From Asticcacaulis sp. AC460 (GTDB lineage Bacteria > Pseudomonadota > Alphaproteobacteria > Caulobacterales > Caulobacteraceae): a stretch of 64,000 nt of DNA. Positions 35,315 to 43,759 of this stretch are shown piece by piece. Position numbers and translations under genes: made by a program. The notes under the pieces are model-generated. The model worked only from the letters and a program-made list of their open reading frames with translations. It made no database searches and was not told the DNA's origin. The stretch's first letter is position 1; the number at the start of each line of letters is the position of its first letter. The stretch covers positions 100,944 to 164,943 of the forward strand of contig NZ_AWGD01000015.1 in NCBI RefSeq assembly GCF_000495795.1. The letters are read 5' to 3'.

Positions 35315-35360
35315 TAAAGAAAAAGGGCGCTCCCCAAAGCGGGGGCGCCCTTTTTCTTTA
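35315..35360. terminator. Long bidirectional terminator after pnp
   Basis: TAAAGAAAAAGGGCGC pairs with GCGCCCTTTTTCTTTA, with CCCC/GGGG pairing inside, giving about 20 bp of stem. On the minus strand it ends in a T-rich tract and so terminates pnp. The mirror tract on the plus strand allows termination the other way. Confidence 0.9.
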
Positions 35361-35401
35361 TTCAAGAGAAGATGAAGGGGCCGCAGGCCCCTTCGACCCC
35401 A

Positions 35402-37663
35402 TTAATCACGACGGCGACGGCGACGCGGACGGTCGCCATCACGATCGCCACGGCCACCGGCATCGGCCGTTTCCAGCTCGCCTTCATCACCATCTTCACC
35501 AGCCGCAGCGCGGGCCGCGTTGCGTTCCGCACGTTCGGCTTCCAGCTTCTCGGTCAGGTCCTCACCGGTTTCCTGATCGATCACCTTCATCGACAGCTTC
35601 GTCTTGCCGCGGTCGTCAAAGCCCAGGAACTTCACCTTCACTTCGTCGCCTTCGTTCAGGACGTCCGACACCTTGCCGACCTTTTCCTTGCTGATCTGCG
35701 AGATGTGGACCAGGCCGTCCTTGGCGCCGAAGAAGTTCACGAACGCGCCGAAATCGACGACCTTCACGACCTTGCCCTTGTAGATGGCGCCAACTTCCGG
35801 CTCCGACGCGATCGACTTGACCCAATCGCGGGCGGCGTCGATCTTCGACTGTTCCGAAGCGGCGATCTTGATCGTGCCGTCGTCGGCGATGTCGATCTTG
35901 GCGCCCGTCTTTTCGACGATTTCGCGGATGACCTTGCCACCCGAACCGATGACTTCGCGGATCTTGTCGACGGCGATCTTGATCGTCTCGATCTTCGGCG
36001 CGAATTCACCCAGCTCTTCACGGGCACCCGAAATGGCCTTGTTCATTTCGCCCAGGATGTGCAGGCGGCCTTCATTGGCCTGACGCAGCGCCTTGGTCAT
36101 GATCTCCTCGGTGATGCCGGGGACCTTGATGTCCATCTGCAGCGAGGTGATGCCGTTGACGGTGCCGGCAACCTTGAAGTCCATATCGCCCAGGTGATCT
36201 TCGTCACCCAGGATGTCGGACAGGATGGCGTATTCGCCGGACGGCTCCAGGATCAGGCCCATAGCGATGCCCGAGACCGGCGACTTCAGCGGCACGCCGG
36301 CATCCATAAGGGCCAGCGAGGTGCCGCACACGGTCGCCATCGAGGACGAACCGTTCGACTCGGTGATCTCCGAGACGACGCGGACGGTATAGGGGAACTC
36401 TTCCGCGGTCGGGAGCATCGGACGAACCGCGCGCCAGGCCAGCTTGCCGTGGCCGATTTCGCGGCGGCCGGGCGAGCCCATACGGCCGGTTTCACCGACG
36501 CTGTACGGAGGGAAGTTGTAGTGCAACAGGAACTTTTCCTTATAGGTGCCGTCCAGCGCGTCGATGAACTGCTCGTCATCGCCGGTGCCCAGGGTCGCAA
36601 CCACCAGGGCCTGGGTTTCGCCGCGGGTGAACAGCGACGAACCGTGGGTGCGCGGCAGGACGCCGACTTCCGACACGATGGCGCGGACCTTGTCGACCGG
36701 ACGGCCGTCAACGCGCTTGCCATGTTCGATGATGTCGCGACGCAGCACGTCGGCTTCACATTCCTTGAAGGCCGCGCCGAACTTGGCAGCGTCGACGCCT
36801 TCCGGATTGGCTTCGGTCTTCACCAGGGCCAGACCGGCCTTGGACTTGGCGGCGCCGACCGCAGCATGGCGATCGTGCTTGCCGGTGATGGTATAGGCAT
36901 CACGGATGTCCTGGCCAACCAGGCCCTTGATCGAGGTCACGATGCCCGAGAAATCTTCGGCTTCGAAGTCGAAGGGTTCCTTGGCGGCGTGCTCGGCCAT
37001 TTCGATGATGGCTTCGATGACCGGCTGCATGCCGCGGTGAGCGAACATCAGGGCGGCCAGCATCTTGTCTTCCGACAGTTCCTTGGCTTCCGATTCGACC
37101 ATCATCAGGGCGTCGGTGGTGCCGGCGACGACGAGGTCGAGGTCCGATTCCTTGACCTGGTCACCGGTCGGGTTGAGGACGAATTCACCGTCGATGATGC
37201 CGACGCGGGCGCCACCGATGGGGCCCATGAACGGCACGCCCGACAGGGTCAGGGCAGCCGAAGCGGCAACCATGGCGACGATGTCCGGATCGTTTTCCAT
37301 GTCGTGCGACAGGACGGTACAGACGACCTGGACTTCGTTCTTGAAGCCCTTGACGAACAGCGGGCGGATCGGACGGTCGATCAGGCGCGAAACCAGGGTT
37401 TCCTTTTCCGACGGACGGCCTTCGCGCTTGAAGTAGCCACCCGGGATCTTGCCGGCGGCGAAGGTCTTTTCCTGGTAGTTCACGGTCAGCGGGAAGAAGT
37501 CCTGGCCGGGCTTGGGGGCGCGGGCATAGACGACGGTCGCCAGCACGGTGGTCTCACCGTAGGTGGCGAGCACGGCGGCGTCGGCCTGGCGGGCGATACG
37601 GCCCGTTTCCAGGGTCAGCTTACGGCCGGCCCAGTCGATGGATTTTCTTTTGATGTCAAACAT
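35402..37663 (-). CDS. pnp: Polyribonucleotide nucleotidyltransferase (PNPase)
   Basis: PNPase (753 residues) degrades RNA 3-to-5-prime by phosphorolysis and is part of the RNA degradosome. Two RNase PH cores are visible ([27 protein letters not shown] with the active-site segment [17 protein letters not shown]). KH follows near residue 560 ([15 protein letters not shown]) and S1 near 620 ([28 protein letters not shown]). The tail is glycine/arginine-rich (PRRRRRRD), as in Caulobacter, where the C-terminus contacts RNase E. ATG 37663 starts MFDIKRKSI. rpsO precedes it. A 211 bp leader with hairpins fits post-transcriptional self-control. Confidence 0.97.
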   Translation of the reverse strand: MFDIKRKSIDWAGRKLTLETGRIARQADAAVLATYGETTVLATVVYARAPKPGQDFFPLTVNYQEKTFAAGKIPGGYFKREGRPSEKETLVSRLIDRPIRPLFVKGFKNEVQVVCTVLSHDMENDPDIVAMVAASAALTLSGVPFMGPIGGARVGIIDGEFVLNPTGDQVKESDLDLVVAGTTDALMMVESEAKELSEDKMLAALMFAHRGMQPVIEAIIEMAEHAAKEPFDFEAEDFSGIVTSIKGLVGQDIRDAYTITGKHDRHAAVGAAKSKAGLALVKTEANPEGVDAAKFGAAFKECEADVLRRDIIEHGKRVDGRPVDKVRAIVSEVGVLPRTHGSSLFTRGETQALVVATLGTGDDEQFIDALDGTYKEKFLLHYNFPPYSVGETGRMGSPGRREIGHGKLAWRAVRPMLPTAEEFPYTVRVVSEITESNGSSSMATVCGTSLALMDAGVPLKSPVSGIAMGLILEPSGEYAILSDILGDEDHLGDMDFKVAGTVNGITSLQMDIKVPGITEEIMTKALRQANEGRLHILGEMNKAISGAREELGEFAPKIETIKIAVDKIREVIGSGGKVIREIVEKTGAKIDIADDGTIKIAASEQSKIDAARDWVKSIASEPEVGAIYKGKVVKVVDFGAFVNFFGAKDGLVHISQISKEKVGKVSDVLNEGDEVKVKFLGFDDRGKTKLSMKVIDQETGEDLTEKLEAERAERNAARAAAGEDGDEGELETADAGGRGDRDGDRPRRRRRRD

Positions 37664-37833
37664 TGCGTTTCTTTCGTTCAGACCCGGCAGGCCCCATGCC
37701 CGGCGGGTCAACTGCTATCGGAGCAGCGTTTTAAAGCTCTGGTGATATGCGTCAGAGCACGTGATCAGCGAAGCGGTTCACTTCGCGGGGTGGATAAACT
37801 CACCGTTCGGGCGAGGTCTTCAAACATAAGAAT

Positions 37834-37860
37834 GGGGCTTGAGGTGGAACCTCAAGCCCC
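37834..37860 (-). terminator. Perfect 12-bp hairpin between rpsO and pnp
   Basis: GGGGCTTGAGGT, three-base loop, ACCTCAAGCCCC lies just after the rpsO stop in the direction of transcription. The following bases ATTCTTATG are only moderately T-rich. It may be a leaky terminator or an RNase processing hairpin, as known between rpsO and pnp in E. coli. Confidence 0.65.
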
Positions 37861-37874
37861 TGGGTCGTTGAACC

Positions 37875-38144
37875 TTAGCGACGCAGGCTCAGGCGTTCGA
37901 TGATCGACTGATACCGGCCGGTATCGCGATCCTTGAGGTAGTCGAGAAGGCGGCGACGTTGCGACACCATCTTCAGAAGGCCACGACGCGAGTGGTTGTC
38001 CTTCTTGTGTTCCTTGAAGTGCTCGGTCAGGTTGGCGATGCGCTCCGACAGGATGGCAATCTGCACTTCGGGGCCGCCCGTGTCATTTTCGGTGCGGGCG
38101 TGGGTTTTGATAACTTCCGACTTACGGTCAGCAGCAATCGACAT
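37875..38144 (-). CDS. rpsO: 30S ribosomal protein S15
   Basis: S15 (89 residues) binds 16S rRNA helices 20-22 and forms a bridge to the 50S subunit. The full family sequence is present, including [34 protein letters not shown] and [12 protein letters not shown]. An AGGAG site precedes the ATG. It sits between truB and pnp as in most bacteria. Confidence 0.98.
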   Translation of the reverse strand: MSIAADRKSEVIKTHARTENDTGGPEVQIAILSERIANLTEHFKEHKKDNHSRRGLLKMVSQRRRLLDYLKDRDTGRYQSIIERLSLRR

Positions 38145-38166
38145 CGGGGAATCTCCTATTCCAGGA

Positions 38167-39117
38167 CTAAAGGTTCAGAATACGCGTCGGGTAAAGCCTA
38201 CCCTCGCGCAGTTCGCAAAGCGCCTGAACCGTGCCGTTCAACACCGCCTGGACCGTATCCGGAAACTCGTCAAAGCCTGCCTCGCGGCGGGCTTTTTGAG
38301 CCTCGGCAATCAGGTTGATCTGGCGGGGCAAAAGGGCAAGGTCACGGCCTTGCTTCAGCTTTGAGGCCTCGTCTTGCGTCACAGGCAGGGCCGGGATGTC
38401 GTCCAGCGCTGTCTCGACGCCAAGCAAAGCGTCCAAAGCGGCGCCTCTATGCACCAAATCTTCCAGCTTTTCCAGTGTTATTGCGTTTTTTGTTGCAAAC
38501 GCACCGACAGCCTCACGGCGCAGCGTCGTCACATGGCCGCACACCCCCAGTTCTGCGCACAGGTCGCGGGCGATCGAACGGACATAGGTGCCCTTGCCGC
38601 AATGCAAGGTCAGGGTGGCGGTCTCGCCGGTAAAGTCGTCCAGCGTAAGATCGAAGATCTCGACCTCCCGGGCCTTCAGCTCGACCTCGATGCCCTGTCT
38701 CGCCAGGTCGTAGGCGCGCTTGCCGTCGACCTTGATGGCCGAAAACGCCGGCGGCACCTGCTCGATGACGCCGACAAAGCTGTTTAGCAGGGCTTCGACG
38801 GCTTCGCGGGTGGGGCGGGCGTCGGAGGTGGCGGTGACCTGACCTTCAGCGTCGTAGCTGTCGGTTGTCGTACCAAAGGTGATGGTGAAGCTGTAGACCT
38901 TATCGGCCTCCATCAGGAAGGGCACGGTCTTGGTGGCTTCCCCCAGCGCGATCGGCAGGATGCCCGTGGCCAGCGGATCCAGCGTACCCGCGTGCCCGGC
39001 CTTCTGGGCCTGGAACAGCCAGCGCACTTTCGACACGGCGGCGGTCGAGGTCATTTCCAGCGGTTTGTCGAAGCAGATCCAGCCATGAACGGGATCGCCT
39101 TTTTTCTTTCGGGCCAT
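38167..39117 (-). CDS. truB: tRNA pseudouridine-55 synthase
   Basis: TruB (316 residues) converts U55 of the T-loop of tRNAs to pseudouridine. The catalytic aspartate lies in [22 protein letters not shown] near residue 40. The segments [30 protein letters not shown] and KRAYDLAR are family motifs. It is upstream of rpsO by 22 bp and downstream of rbfA across an intergenic repeat of 233 bp, which may weaken co-transcription with rbfA. Confidence 0.96.
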   Translation of the reverse strand: MARKKKGDPVHGWICFDKPLEMTSTAAVSKVRWLFQAQKAGHAGTLDPLATGILPIALGEATKTVPFLMEADKVYSFTITFGTTTDSYDAEGQVTATSDARPTREAVEALLNSFVGVIEQVPPAFSAIKVDGKRAYDLARQGIEVELKAREVEIFDLTLDDFTGETATLTLHCGKGTYVRSIARDLCAELGVCGHVTTLRREAVGAFATKNAITLEKLEDLVHRGAALDALLGVETALDDIPALPVTQDEASKLKQGRDLALLPRQINLIAEAQKARREAGFDEFPDTVQAVLNGTVQALCELREGRLYPTRILNL

Positions 39118-39151
39118 AGTTCAGTCTTTGGGTTTGCAGAAGAGGTTAAAA

Positions 39152-39332
39152 CCCTCTTCTCCTCCCCATGGCAATGGGGAGGTGGCGAGCAAGTGAGCCC
39201 CTTATGGGGCGAAACGCGTCGAGACGGAGGGTCCCTACGGACGGGGAATGGACCCCTCCGTCGCGGACTTCGCCTCCAGCCTATCGGCTTCCAGCGAGCG
39301 CCGCGCCACCTCCCCATCGCGATGGGGAGGAG
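39152..39332. repeat. CT-rich compound palindrome, copy 3
   Basis: The rbfA-truB gap holds hairpin CCTCCCCAT/ATGGGGAGG (39162-39183), an inner pair of GACGGAGGGTCC with GGACCCCTCCGTC, and hairpin CCTCCCCATC/GATGGGGAGG (39309-39330). The three-part layout equals copy 1 at 7078-7264. It is likely transcribed within the operon. Confidence 0.75.
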
Positions 39333-39350
39333 AAGAAAAGGTATGTCGCC

Positions 39351-39806
39351 TTAGTTGTCTTCCTCATCCTCGTCGTCATGACGCAGGTCGCGAGCGATAT
39401 CGGGACGCATGAACAGCGCATCGATCCGCGCCGCCTCATTGAAGCTCTCATCATGCAGGAACCTCAGCGCCGGCGTGAACTTCATATCGATCATCCGGCC
39501 CAGGACACCACGCATATATTTGCTGTGCTTGTTCAGGGCGTCGACGATCGGACCCACCTGAACATTGCTGTTGATGCCGGCGCCCAGCGGTTCGACGAAA
39601 ACCGTGGCGTGGCGCAGGTCCGGCGACATCCGCACTTCGGTGATGGTGACCGACACGTCCTGCAAGGCGTCGTCGTGAATCTCTTCTTCGCGCAGGATCT
39701 CCACCAGCGCGTGGCGCACCAGTTCACCACCGCGCAACTGACGCTGATTGGGGCCGAGTTCGGCTGGCTTTTGCCCGTGGGGTTTGGCTTTAAAGGGTCG
39801 TTTCAT
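39351..39806 (-). CDS. rbfA: 30S ribosome-binding factor A
   Basis: RbfA (151 residues) is a KH-fold factor that matures the 16S 5-prime end in 30S assembly. The N-terminal helix QRQLRGGELVRHALVEILREEE is conserved. The core VSVTITEVRMSPDLRHATVFVEPLG and KFTPALRFLHDESF, then an acidic tail DDEDEEDN, complete it. ATG 39806 (MKRPFKAK) matches relatives; ATG 39815 would add three residues. Its usual partner infB lies 22 kb away here. Confidence 0.95.
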   Translation of the reverse strand: MKRPFKAKPHGQKPAELGPNQRQLRGGELVRHALVEILREEEIHDDALQDVSVTITEVRMSPDLRHATVFVEPLGAGINSNVQVGPIVDALNKHSKYMRGVLGRMIDMKFTPALRFLHDESFNEAARIDALFMRPDIARDLRHDDEDEEDN

Positions 39807-39900
39807 CCGGTCCATATAGGGGTTTTTGCTGATTTTTCTATGGAAAAATGCACGCTGCGGGTTATGACAGGGAAAACCATATAAATATGAGGGAGATACC

Positions 39901-41097
39901 GTGGCTGCTGTGAAACCGGATTTCGTACCGCGCATGGAGGGGCTAGACGCCCTGCGCGGCTTTGCCCTGTTCGGGCTGTTCATCGTCCACATGCCGGAAT
40001 TGTTCGAGCTGTACTGGGCCCACCCGGTCACCGAACCGACCCAGCTTATGTGGCACGACATCATTTTCACCGTCTTCGGCGGCAAGGCGTTTGCCATGCT
40101 GGCGCTGTGCTTCGGCGTGTCGTTCTTCATCATTATGGACCGGTCGGCCAAGCGCGGTCAGGACTTTTCGCTCCGCTTCGTCTGGCGCCTAGTGGTGCTG
40201 GGCGTCATCGGCCTGCTGCACGGCCTGTGGTACCGCGGCGATATCCTGGAAGTCCTGGCGCTGATGGGGCTGTTCATCATCCCCTTCTATCGGCTGAAAT
40301 CCAATGCCCTGGTCCTGGCCATCGGCGCGTTCTTCCTGCTGCAGCCGTGGATGATCTTCCAGATGGTCAATGCGCTGAACGGCGCCGAATGGGCCAACAA
40401 ACCCATGGGCTTCTGGAGCGGCACCGTCCCCGAAGCCTACCTCACGGGTAAGAGCTTTATTGAAACCGTGCGCATGAACTGGGTCGACGGCCATCCGTTC
40501 AAATGGCTGTTCATGGCCGAGTCCGGCCGGCTGAGCCAGATCCTGGGACTGTCGCTGATCGGCATGGTGCTGGGGCGGATCGACTTCTTCGGCCAGCCGG
40601 AGAAATTCGCCAAGACCCGCATCATCAGCCTGATCATCGCCGCGGCAATCGCCGTCGTCCTGTTCTACCAGAAGGACAAGCTGACCGGCCTGATGCCGGA
40701 AACCGAAGGCATGGCGCGCCCGCTGTGGGGTGCCATGCTGTCAAGCTGGCGTGACCTCGCCATCATGTTCACTCTGATGATGGGCTTCCTGGCGCTGTAT
40801 TACAGCTTTGCGGGTAAACTGCTGAATCTGCTGGCGCCGGCCGGCCGCATGACCCTGACCCTGTACCTGGTGCAGTCGATCGTCTTCGTGCCGGTCTTCT
40901 ACAGCTTCGGCCTGGGGCTGCATGCCACCATGACCCAGACCACCGCCATCCTGATCGGCGTCGGGGCCTTCCTGGTCCAGGTTGTCCTAGCCCACCTGTG
41001 GTTCAAGGCCTTCCTGTACGGGCCGTTCGAATGGCTGTGGCGAGCAGCGACTTACTTGACGCTGAAGGTCCCGTTTCTGCGTAAAAACTCGGCCTGA
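39901..41097 (+). CDS. DUF418/DUF1624-type polytopic membrane protein
   Basis: This integral membrane protein of 398 residues has about ten hydrophobic segments. It starts with MEGLDALRGFALFGLFIVH, the typical opening of the DUF418/acyltransferase-3-like family. The central GLLHGLWYRGDILEVLALMG and the C-terminal GRMTLTLYLVQSIV are also family features. The biochemical role is unknown. The start is GTG at 39901 with GAGGGAGAT 6 bases before. The last 46 bp overlap the convergent gene at 41052. It diverges from rbfA across 94 bp. Confidence 0.85.
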   Translation: MAAVKPDFVPRMEGLDALRGFALFGLFIVHMPELFELYWAHPVTEPTQLMWHDIIFTVFGGKAFAMLALCFGVSFFIIMDRSAKRGQDFSLRFVWRLVVLGVIGLLHGLWYRGDILEVLALMGLFIIPFYRLKSNALVLAIGAFFLLQPWMIFQMVNALNGAEWANKPMGFWSGTVPEAYLTGKSFIETVRMNWVDGHPFKWLFMAESGRLSQILGLSLIGMVLGRIDFFGQPEKFAKTRIISLIIAAAIAVVLFYQKDKLTGLMPETEGMARPLWGAMLSSWRDLAIMFTLMMGFLALYYSFAGKLLNLLAPAGRMTLTLYLVQSIVFVPVFYSFGLGLHATMTQTTAILIGVGAFLVQVVLAHLWFKAFLYGPFEWLWRAATYLTLKVPFLRKNSA

Positions 41098-41762
41098 ATC
41101 TCGAGGAAGGCTTTCAACGGCAGGTAAAAGCCCAGGCGATTCCACGGCGCCTGGGCCAACCGTACGCGCAGGTCATCGATGTGATTGACCGCCATCCAGA
41201 ACGACATGGTGTAAAGGGTCCAGACCTGCATCAGGAAAATCGCAATGGCGCCCTGCGGTTCTTCTTCGTCCCGGGCCGCAACCGGCTCGAAGCGCAACGG
41301 CTCTACCGGCGCCGGCGCGGCATTGAACTGCTTCAGGACATGGCTTTTCAAAGCGCCATCGGCAAACCGGCGGCGGTTGCGCACGGCTTCAGGCTTGGCG
41401 ACGTCGAGGGCATAGTAGTCGAGCACCGCCTGAGCGATGGCCATGTCATAGGCGAACAGGCGGTGGCCGTCATGGCTGAGAACGCGGTGGGCCTGGGCGC
41501 GGCGAAAACCCAACCGTTCCTGGATGGCTGCGACGCGCGGCTTGCCGCTGTCCCAGTCACGGCCGATATTGCCGATATGGGCGTTTTGCACCCCGCACAG
41601 CGCCGCCAGACCACGCTGGGTCAGGTAGGGTTCACCGTTGCTGAGCAGGCCCATGCCGATGCCGTCGACCTCGGCATAGGTCGCGACTGTCAGTTCGGCC
41701 TTGGCGCGCGAGGGCTTGCGTTTTCCCGTGACAGGGGAATCGTTACGCGACAGTTCGAACAT
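41052..41762 (-). CDS. Conserved hypothetical protein behind a CtrA box
   Basis: This 236-residue protein's N-terminal part has EVDGIGMGLLSNGEPYLTQRGLAALCGV, which reads like a small winged or phage-antirepressor-type domain. It also has a segment RLFAYDMAIAQAVLDYYALD as in proteins fused to KilA/Bro-like modules. A hydrophobic stretch (AIAIFLMQVWTLYTMSFWMAV) lies near residue 180. No named family is certain. A TTAA-N7-TTAAC box is centred about 94 bp upstream. The 3-prime end runs 46 bp into the convergent DUF418 gene, so the two messages are complementary at their ends. Confidence 0.7.
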   Translation of the reverse strand: MFELSRNDSPVTGKRKPSRAKAELTVATYAEVDGIGMGLLSNGEPYLTQRGLAALCGVQNAHIGNIGRDWDSGKPRVAAIQERLGFRRAQAHRVLSHDGHRLFAYDMAIAQAVLDYYALDVAKPEAVRNRRRFADGALKSHVLKQFNAAPAPVEPLRFEPVAARDEEEPQGAIAIFLMQVWTLYTMSFWMAVNHIDDLRVRLAQAPWNRLGFYLPLKAFLEIQAEFLRRNGTFSVK

Positions 41763-41847
41763 CGAGCTCGCCCCGTTGTGTGAAGGAAATGTGACGAAAG
41801 GCTTACGCTATAAGGGAGTCGGCACAATTGTGCAGCGCAAAAGAACC

Positions 41848-41863
41848 TTAATCAAGCCTTAAC
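41848..41863. promoter_or_regulatory. Full CtrA-type binding box
   Basis: TTAATCAAGCCTTAAC is an exact match to the CtrA consensus TTAA-N7-TTAAC. It lies 86 bp upstream of the minus-strand gene at 41762, in the 169 bp gap after purU. A 12-bp palindrome GCACAATTGTGC is next to it at 41822-41833. Confidence 0.6.
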
Positions 41864-41931
41864 GCACCTGCGGGAGGCGGATAGGTGCTCACAACTGGGG
41901 ATAAGTGGAGATTCCACCGCCCGCGATCTCG

Positions 41932-42825
41932 TCAGCTGAAGACCACGGTCTTGCCGCCATTAATGATCACGCGGCGTTCCGCGTGCCAGGTCACCGCGCG
42001 GGCCAATACCCGCGACTCGATGTCGCGACCAATGACGACCAGCTGATCCGGGGTCAGGCCATGGTGCACGCGTTGAACGTCCTGTTCGATGATCGGGCCC
42101 TCGTCCAGGTCCGAGGTGACATAGTGCGCCGTGGCACCGATGATCTTCACACCGCGGGCATGGGCCTGATGGTACGGTTTGGCGCCCTTGAACGACGGCA
42201 AAAACGAATGGTGGATGTTGATGCAGCGGCCTTCCAGCTTGCGCGCCAGGTCGTCGCTGAGAATCTGCATATAGCGCGCCAGCACGACCAGATCCGCCTG
42301 ATGGCGGTCGATCAGCGACAGGAAGGCCGATTCCTGCTCGTCCTTGTTCTGCTTGTTGACCGGCAGGTAGACGTACGGAATGTCGTTCCATTCGACGAAC
42401 GACCGCATGTCTTCATGGTTGGACATAACGCAGGCGATATCGACCGGCAGCAGGCCCGCCTTCCAGCGATGCAGCAGCTCATACAGACAGTGGCCGAACT
42501 TCGACACGGCGATCAACACCCGCGGCTTGGCCGACAGGCTGAAAATCTCCCAATCCATCGTGAAGCGGTGGGCGATCGGCTTGAAACCGTCACGCAGGGT
42601 CTCCATCGGCGGCGTCTTGGGGCCGGCCTGTTTGAACACCACGCGGACATAGAACATGTCACCCCGGTCTTCGCTACGATGGGCATCGTTGAACTGGTTC
42701 GACTCGACGATCGAGATGTCGTTGTCGTTGAGATAGCCGGACACGGCGGCGACGATACCGCGGGTGTCGGGGCATTTGATGATCAGGACGTAGTGGGTCG
42801 GGTCGAAGGCGGAGGTGTCGAGCAT
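41932..42825 (-). CDS. purU: Formyltetrahydrofolate deformylase
   Basis: PurU (297 residues) hydrolyses 10-formyl-THF to THF and formate and so balances one-carbon pools. The N-terminal ACT domain starts YVLIIKCPDTRGIVAAVSGYL. The formyltransferase domain holds the catalytic set in INIHHSFLPSFKGAKPYHQA and GATAHYVTSDLDEGPII. In other genomes the enzyme is also linked to glycine betaine metabolism, but no such genes are near. ATG 42825 fits the family. Confidence 0.94.
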   Translation of the reverse strand: MLDTSAFDPTHYVLIIKCPDTRGIVAAVSGYLNDNDISIVESNQFNDAHRSEDRGDMFYVRVVFKQAGPKTPPMETLRDGFKPIAHRFTMDWEIFSLSAKPRVLIAVSKFGHCLYELLHRWKAGLLPVDIACVMSNHEDMRSFVEWNDIPYVYLPVNKQNKDEQESAFLSLIDRHQADLVVLARYMQILSDDLARKLEGRCINIHHSFLPSFKGAKPYHQAHARGVKIIGATAHYVTSDLDEGPIIEQDVQRVHHGLTPDQLVVIGRDIESRVLARAVTWHAERRVIINGGKTVVFS

Positions 42826-42877
42826 GACCCGGCCTATAGCATCAAAACCTTGAAAAAGTACAAGGTTTCAAAGGAAA

Positions 42878-43207
42878 TCAGAAGAAGCGTTCGCTTTCGA
42901 CCTTTTTGGTCTTGGGATTGACCACGGCGCGAAAGGAACGGGCATTGTTGTAGACCAGGGTCCGGGCGCTGTCGCCGCTCTCGTACCACACCGAAAAGAC
43001 GACCATGTCGTCCTCATGACGGTAGAACTGGACGGTATAGTCGCCGCTATCCCAGCCGCGGCTATTGGTGACATAGTCTTCGACGACCGAGATCAGCTTC
43101 TTGTCCTGCTTGGAGACTTCGATGCGGGCATCGTCGCTGCTGACCTCATCAGCCAGGATGGGTGTTGCGATCAGACCAAGGGCAAGGAAACAGCCAACGA
43201 GTTTCAT
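42878..43207 (-). CDS. Small secreted hypothetical protein
   Basis: This 109-residue protein has a signal peptide (LVGCFLALGLIATPILA, cleavage before DEVSS). The mature part is about 90 residues with alternating charged and aromatic residues (YTVQFYRHEDDMVVFSVWY) and ends FF. No family is recognised. ATG 43207 is chosen since it starts the signal peptide; longer in-frame starts have no such sequence. It lies downstream of the glycine-zipper gene and its terminator. Confidence 0.65.
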   Translation of the reverse strand: MKLVGCFLALGLIATPILADEVSSDDARIEVSKQDKKLISVVEDYVTNSRGWDSGDYTVQFYRHEDDMVVFSVWYESGDSARTLVYNNARSFRAVVNPKTKKVESERFF

Positions 43208-43240
43208 GCCGTCACTATAGCCGGCAAAAAGCGGCAATAA

Positions 43241-43268
43241 AAAGCCCCGCCTTTGACAGCGGGGCTCT
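43241..43268 (-). terminator. Rho-independent terminator of the 43288 gene
   Basis: On the minus strand AGCCCCGC and GCGGGGCT pair across an 8-base loop and are followed by TTTTATTGCC. It is 20 bp after the stop of the glycine-zipper gene. Confidence 0.85.
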
Positions 43269-43287
43269 TTCCGAACCGGTGAAAAGG

Positions 43288-43656
43288 TTACTCGCGGACG
43301 TACCGGTAAACCACCTTTTCGTATCTGCCGTTCGGAAGCTTGCGATAGTGCGTCTCGCTGCGATAGGCCGCCTGTTCGACGCACTTTTTCTTGGCGTTGT
43401 TCTTGCCGATCTTGTTGCCGACGACGCCACCGATTACGGCGCCACCGACAGCACCCAAACCACGTTCGTTCTTGCTGACCTGAGAACCGAGCAGGCCACC
43501 GGCGATGGCGCCAATCACGGCGCCCTTCTGGCCGCTCTTCTTCTGTTCGTACTTACAAACATAGGAGACGGCGTTGGCCTGGGGGATAGCGACCGTACCG
43601 GCCACCAGCCCCGCAGAAATCAGGGCCACGGCCGCACCTTTTACAAACTTCGACAT
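43288..43656 (-). CDS. Glycine-zipper 2TM-domain envelope protein, paralog 1
   Basis: This 122-residue protein has a signal peptide (ALISAGLVAGTVAIPQANA) and a glycine-zipper (GAVIGAIAGGLLGSQ, LGAVGGAVIGGVVGNKIG) of the 2TM/Rick_17kDa type. Such proteins lie in the envelope; functions are mostly unknown. The basic C-terminus YRKLPNGRYEKVVYRYVRE is exposed. The central segment from GAIAGGLLGSQ to AVIGGV is identical to the protein at 58969. AGGAGGG precedes the ATG. Confidence 0.85.
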   Translation of the reverse strand: MSKFVKGAAVALISAGLVAGTVAIPQANAVSYVCKYEQKKSGQKGAVIGAIAGGLLGSQVSKNERGLGAVGGAVIGGVVGNKIGKNNAKKKCVEQAAYRSETHYRKLPNGRYEKVVYRYVRE

Positions 43657-43759
43657 ATTGCCCTCCTTGGAGCTGATTATCCCGTAAACGAGAGCAAGAT
43701 ACGAAATGGCGCATAAGGAAACAGTGAGCTTGTCGGGCTGAGGTGTAAAAACCGGAGGG

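Noticed and set aside
35372..37903. 843-codon open frame on the plus strand opposite pnp
   Set aside because: PNPase on the other strand is complete and unmistakable; the shadow frame is repetitive D/V/R-rich sequence.
41896..41910. DnaA-box-like TTATCCCCA on the minus strand near purU
   Set aside because: It is a single box with a mismatch to TTATNCACA and no cluster, so it does not support an origin.
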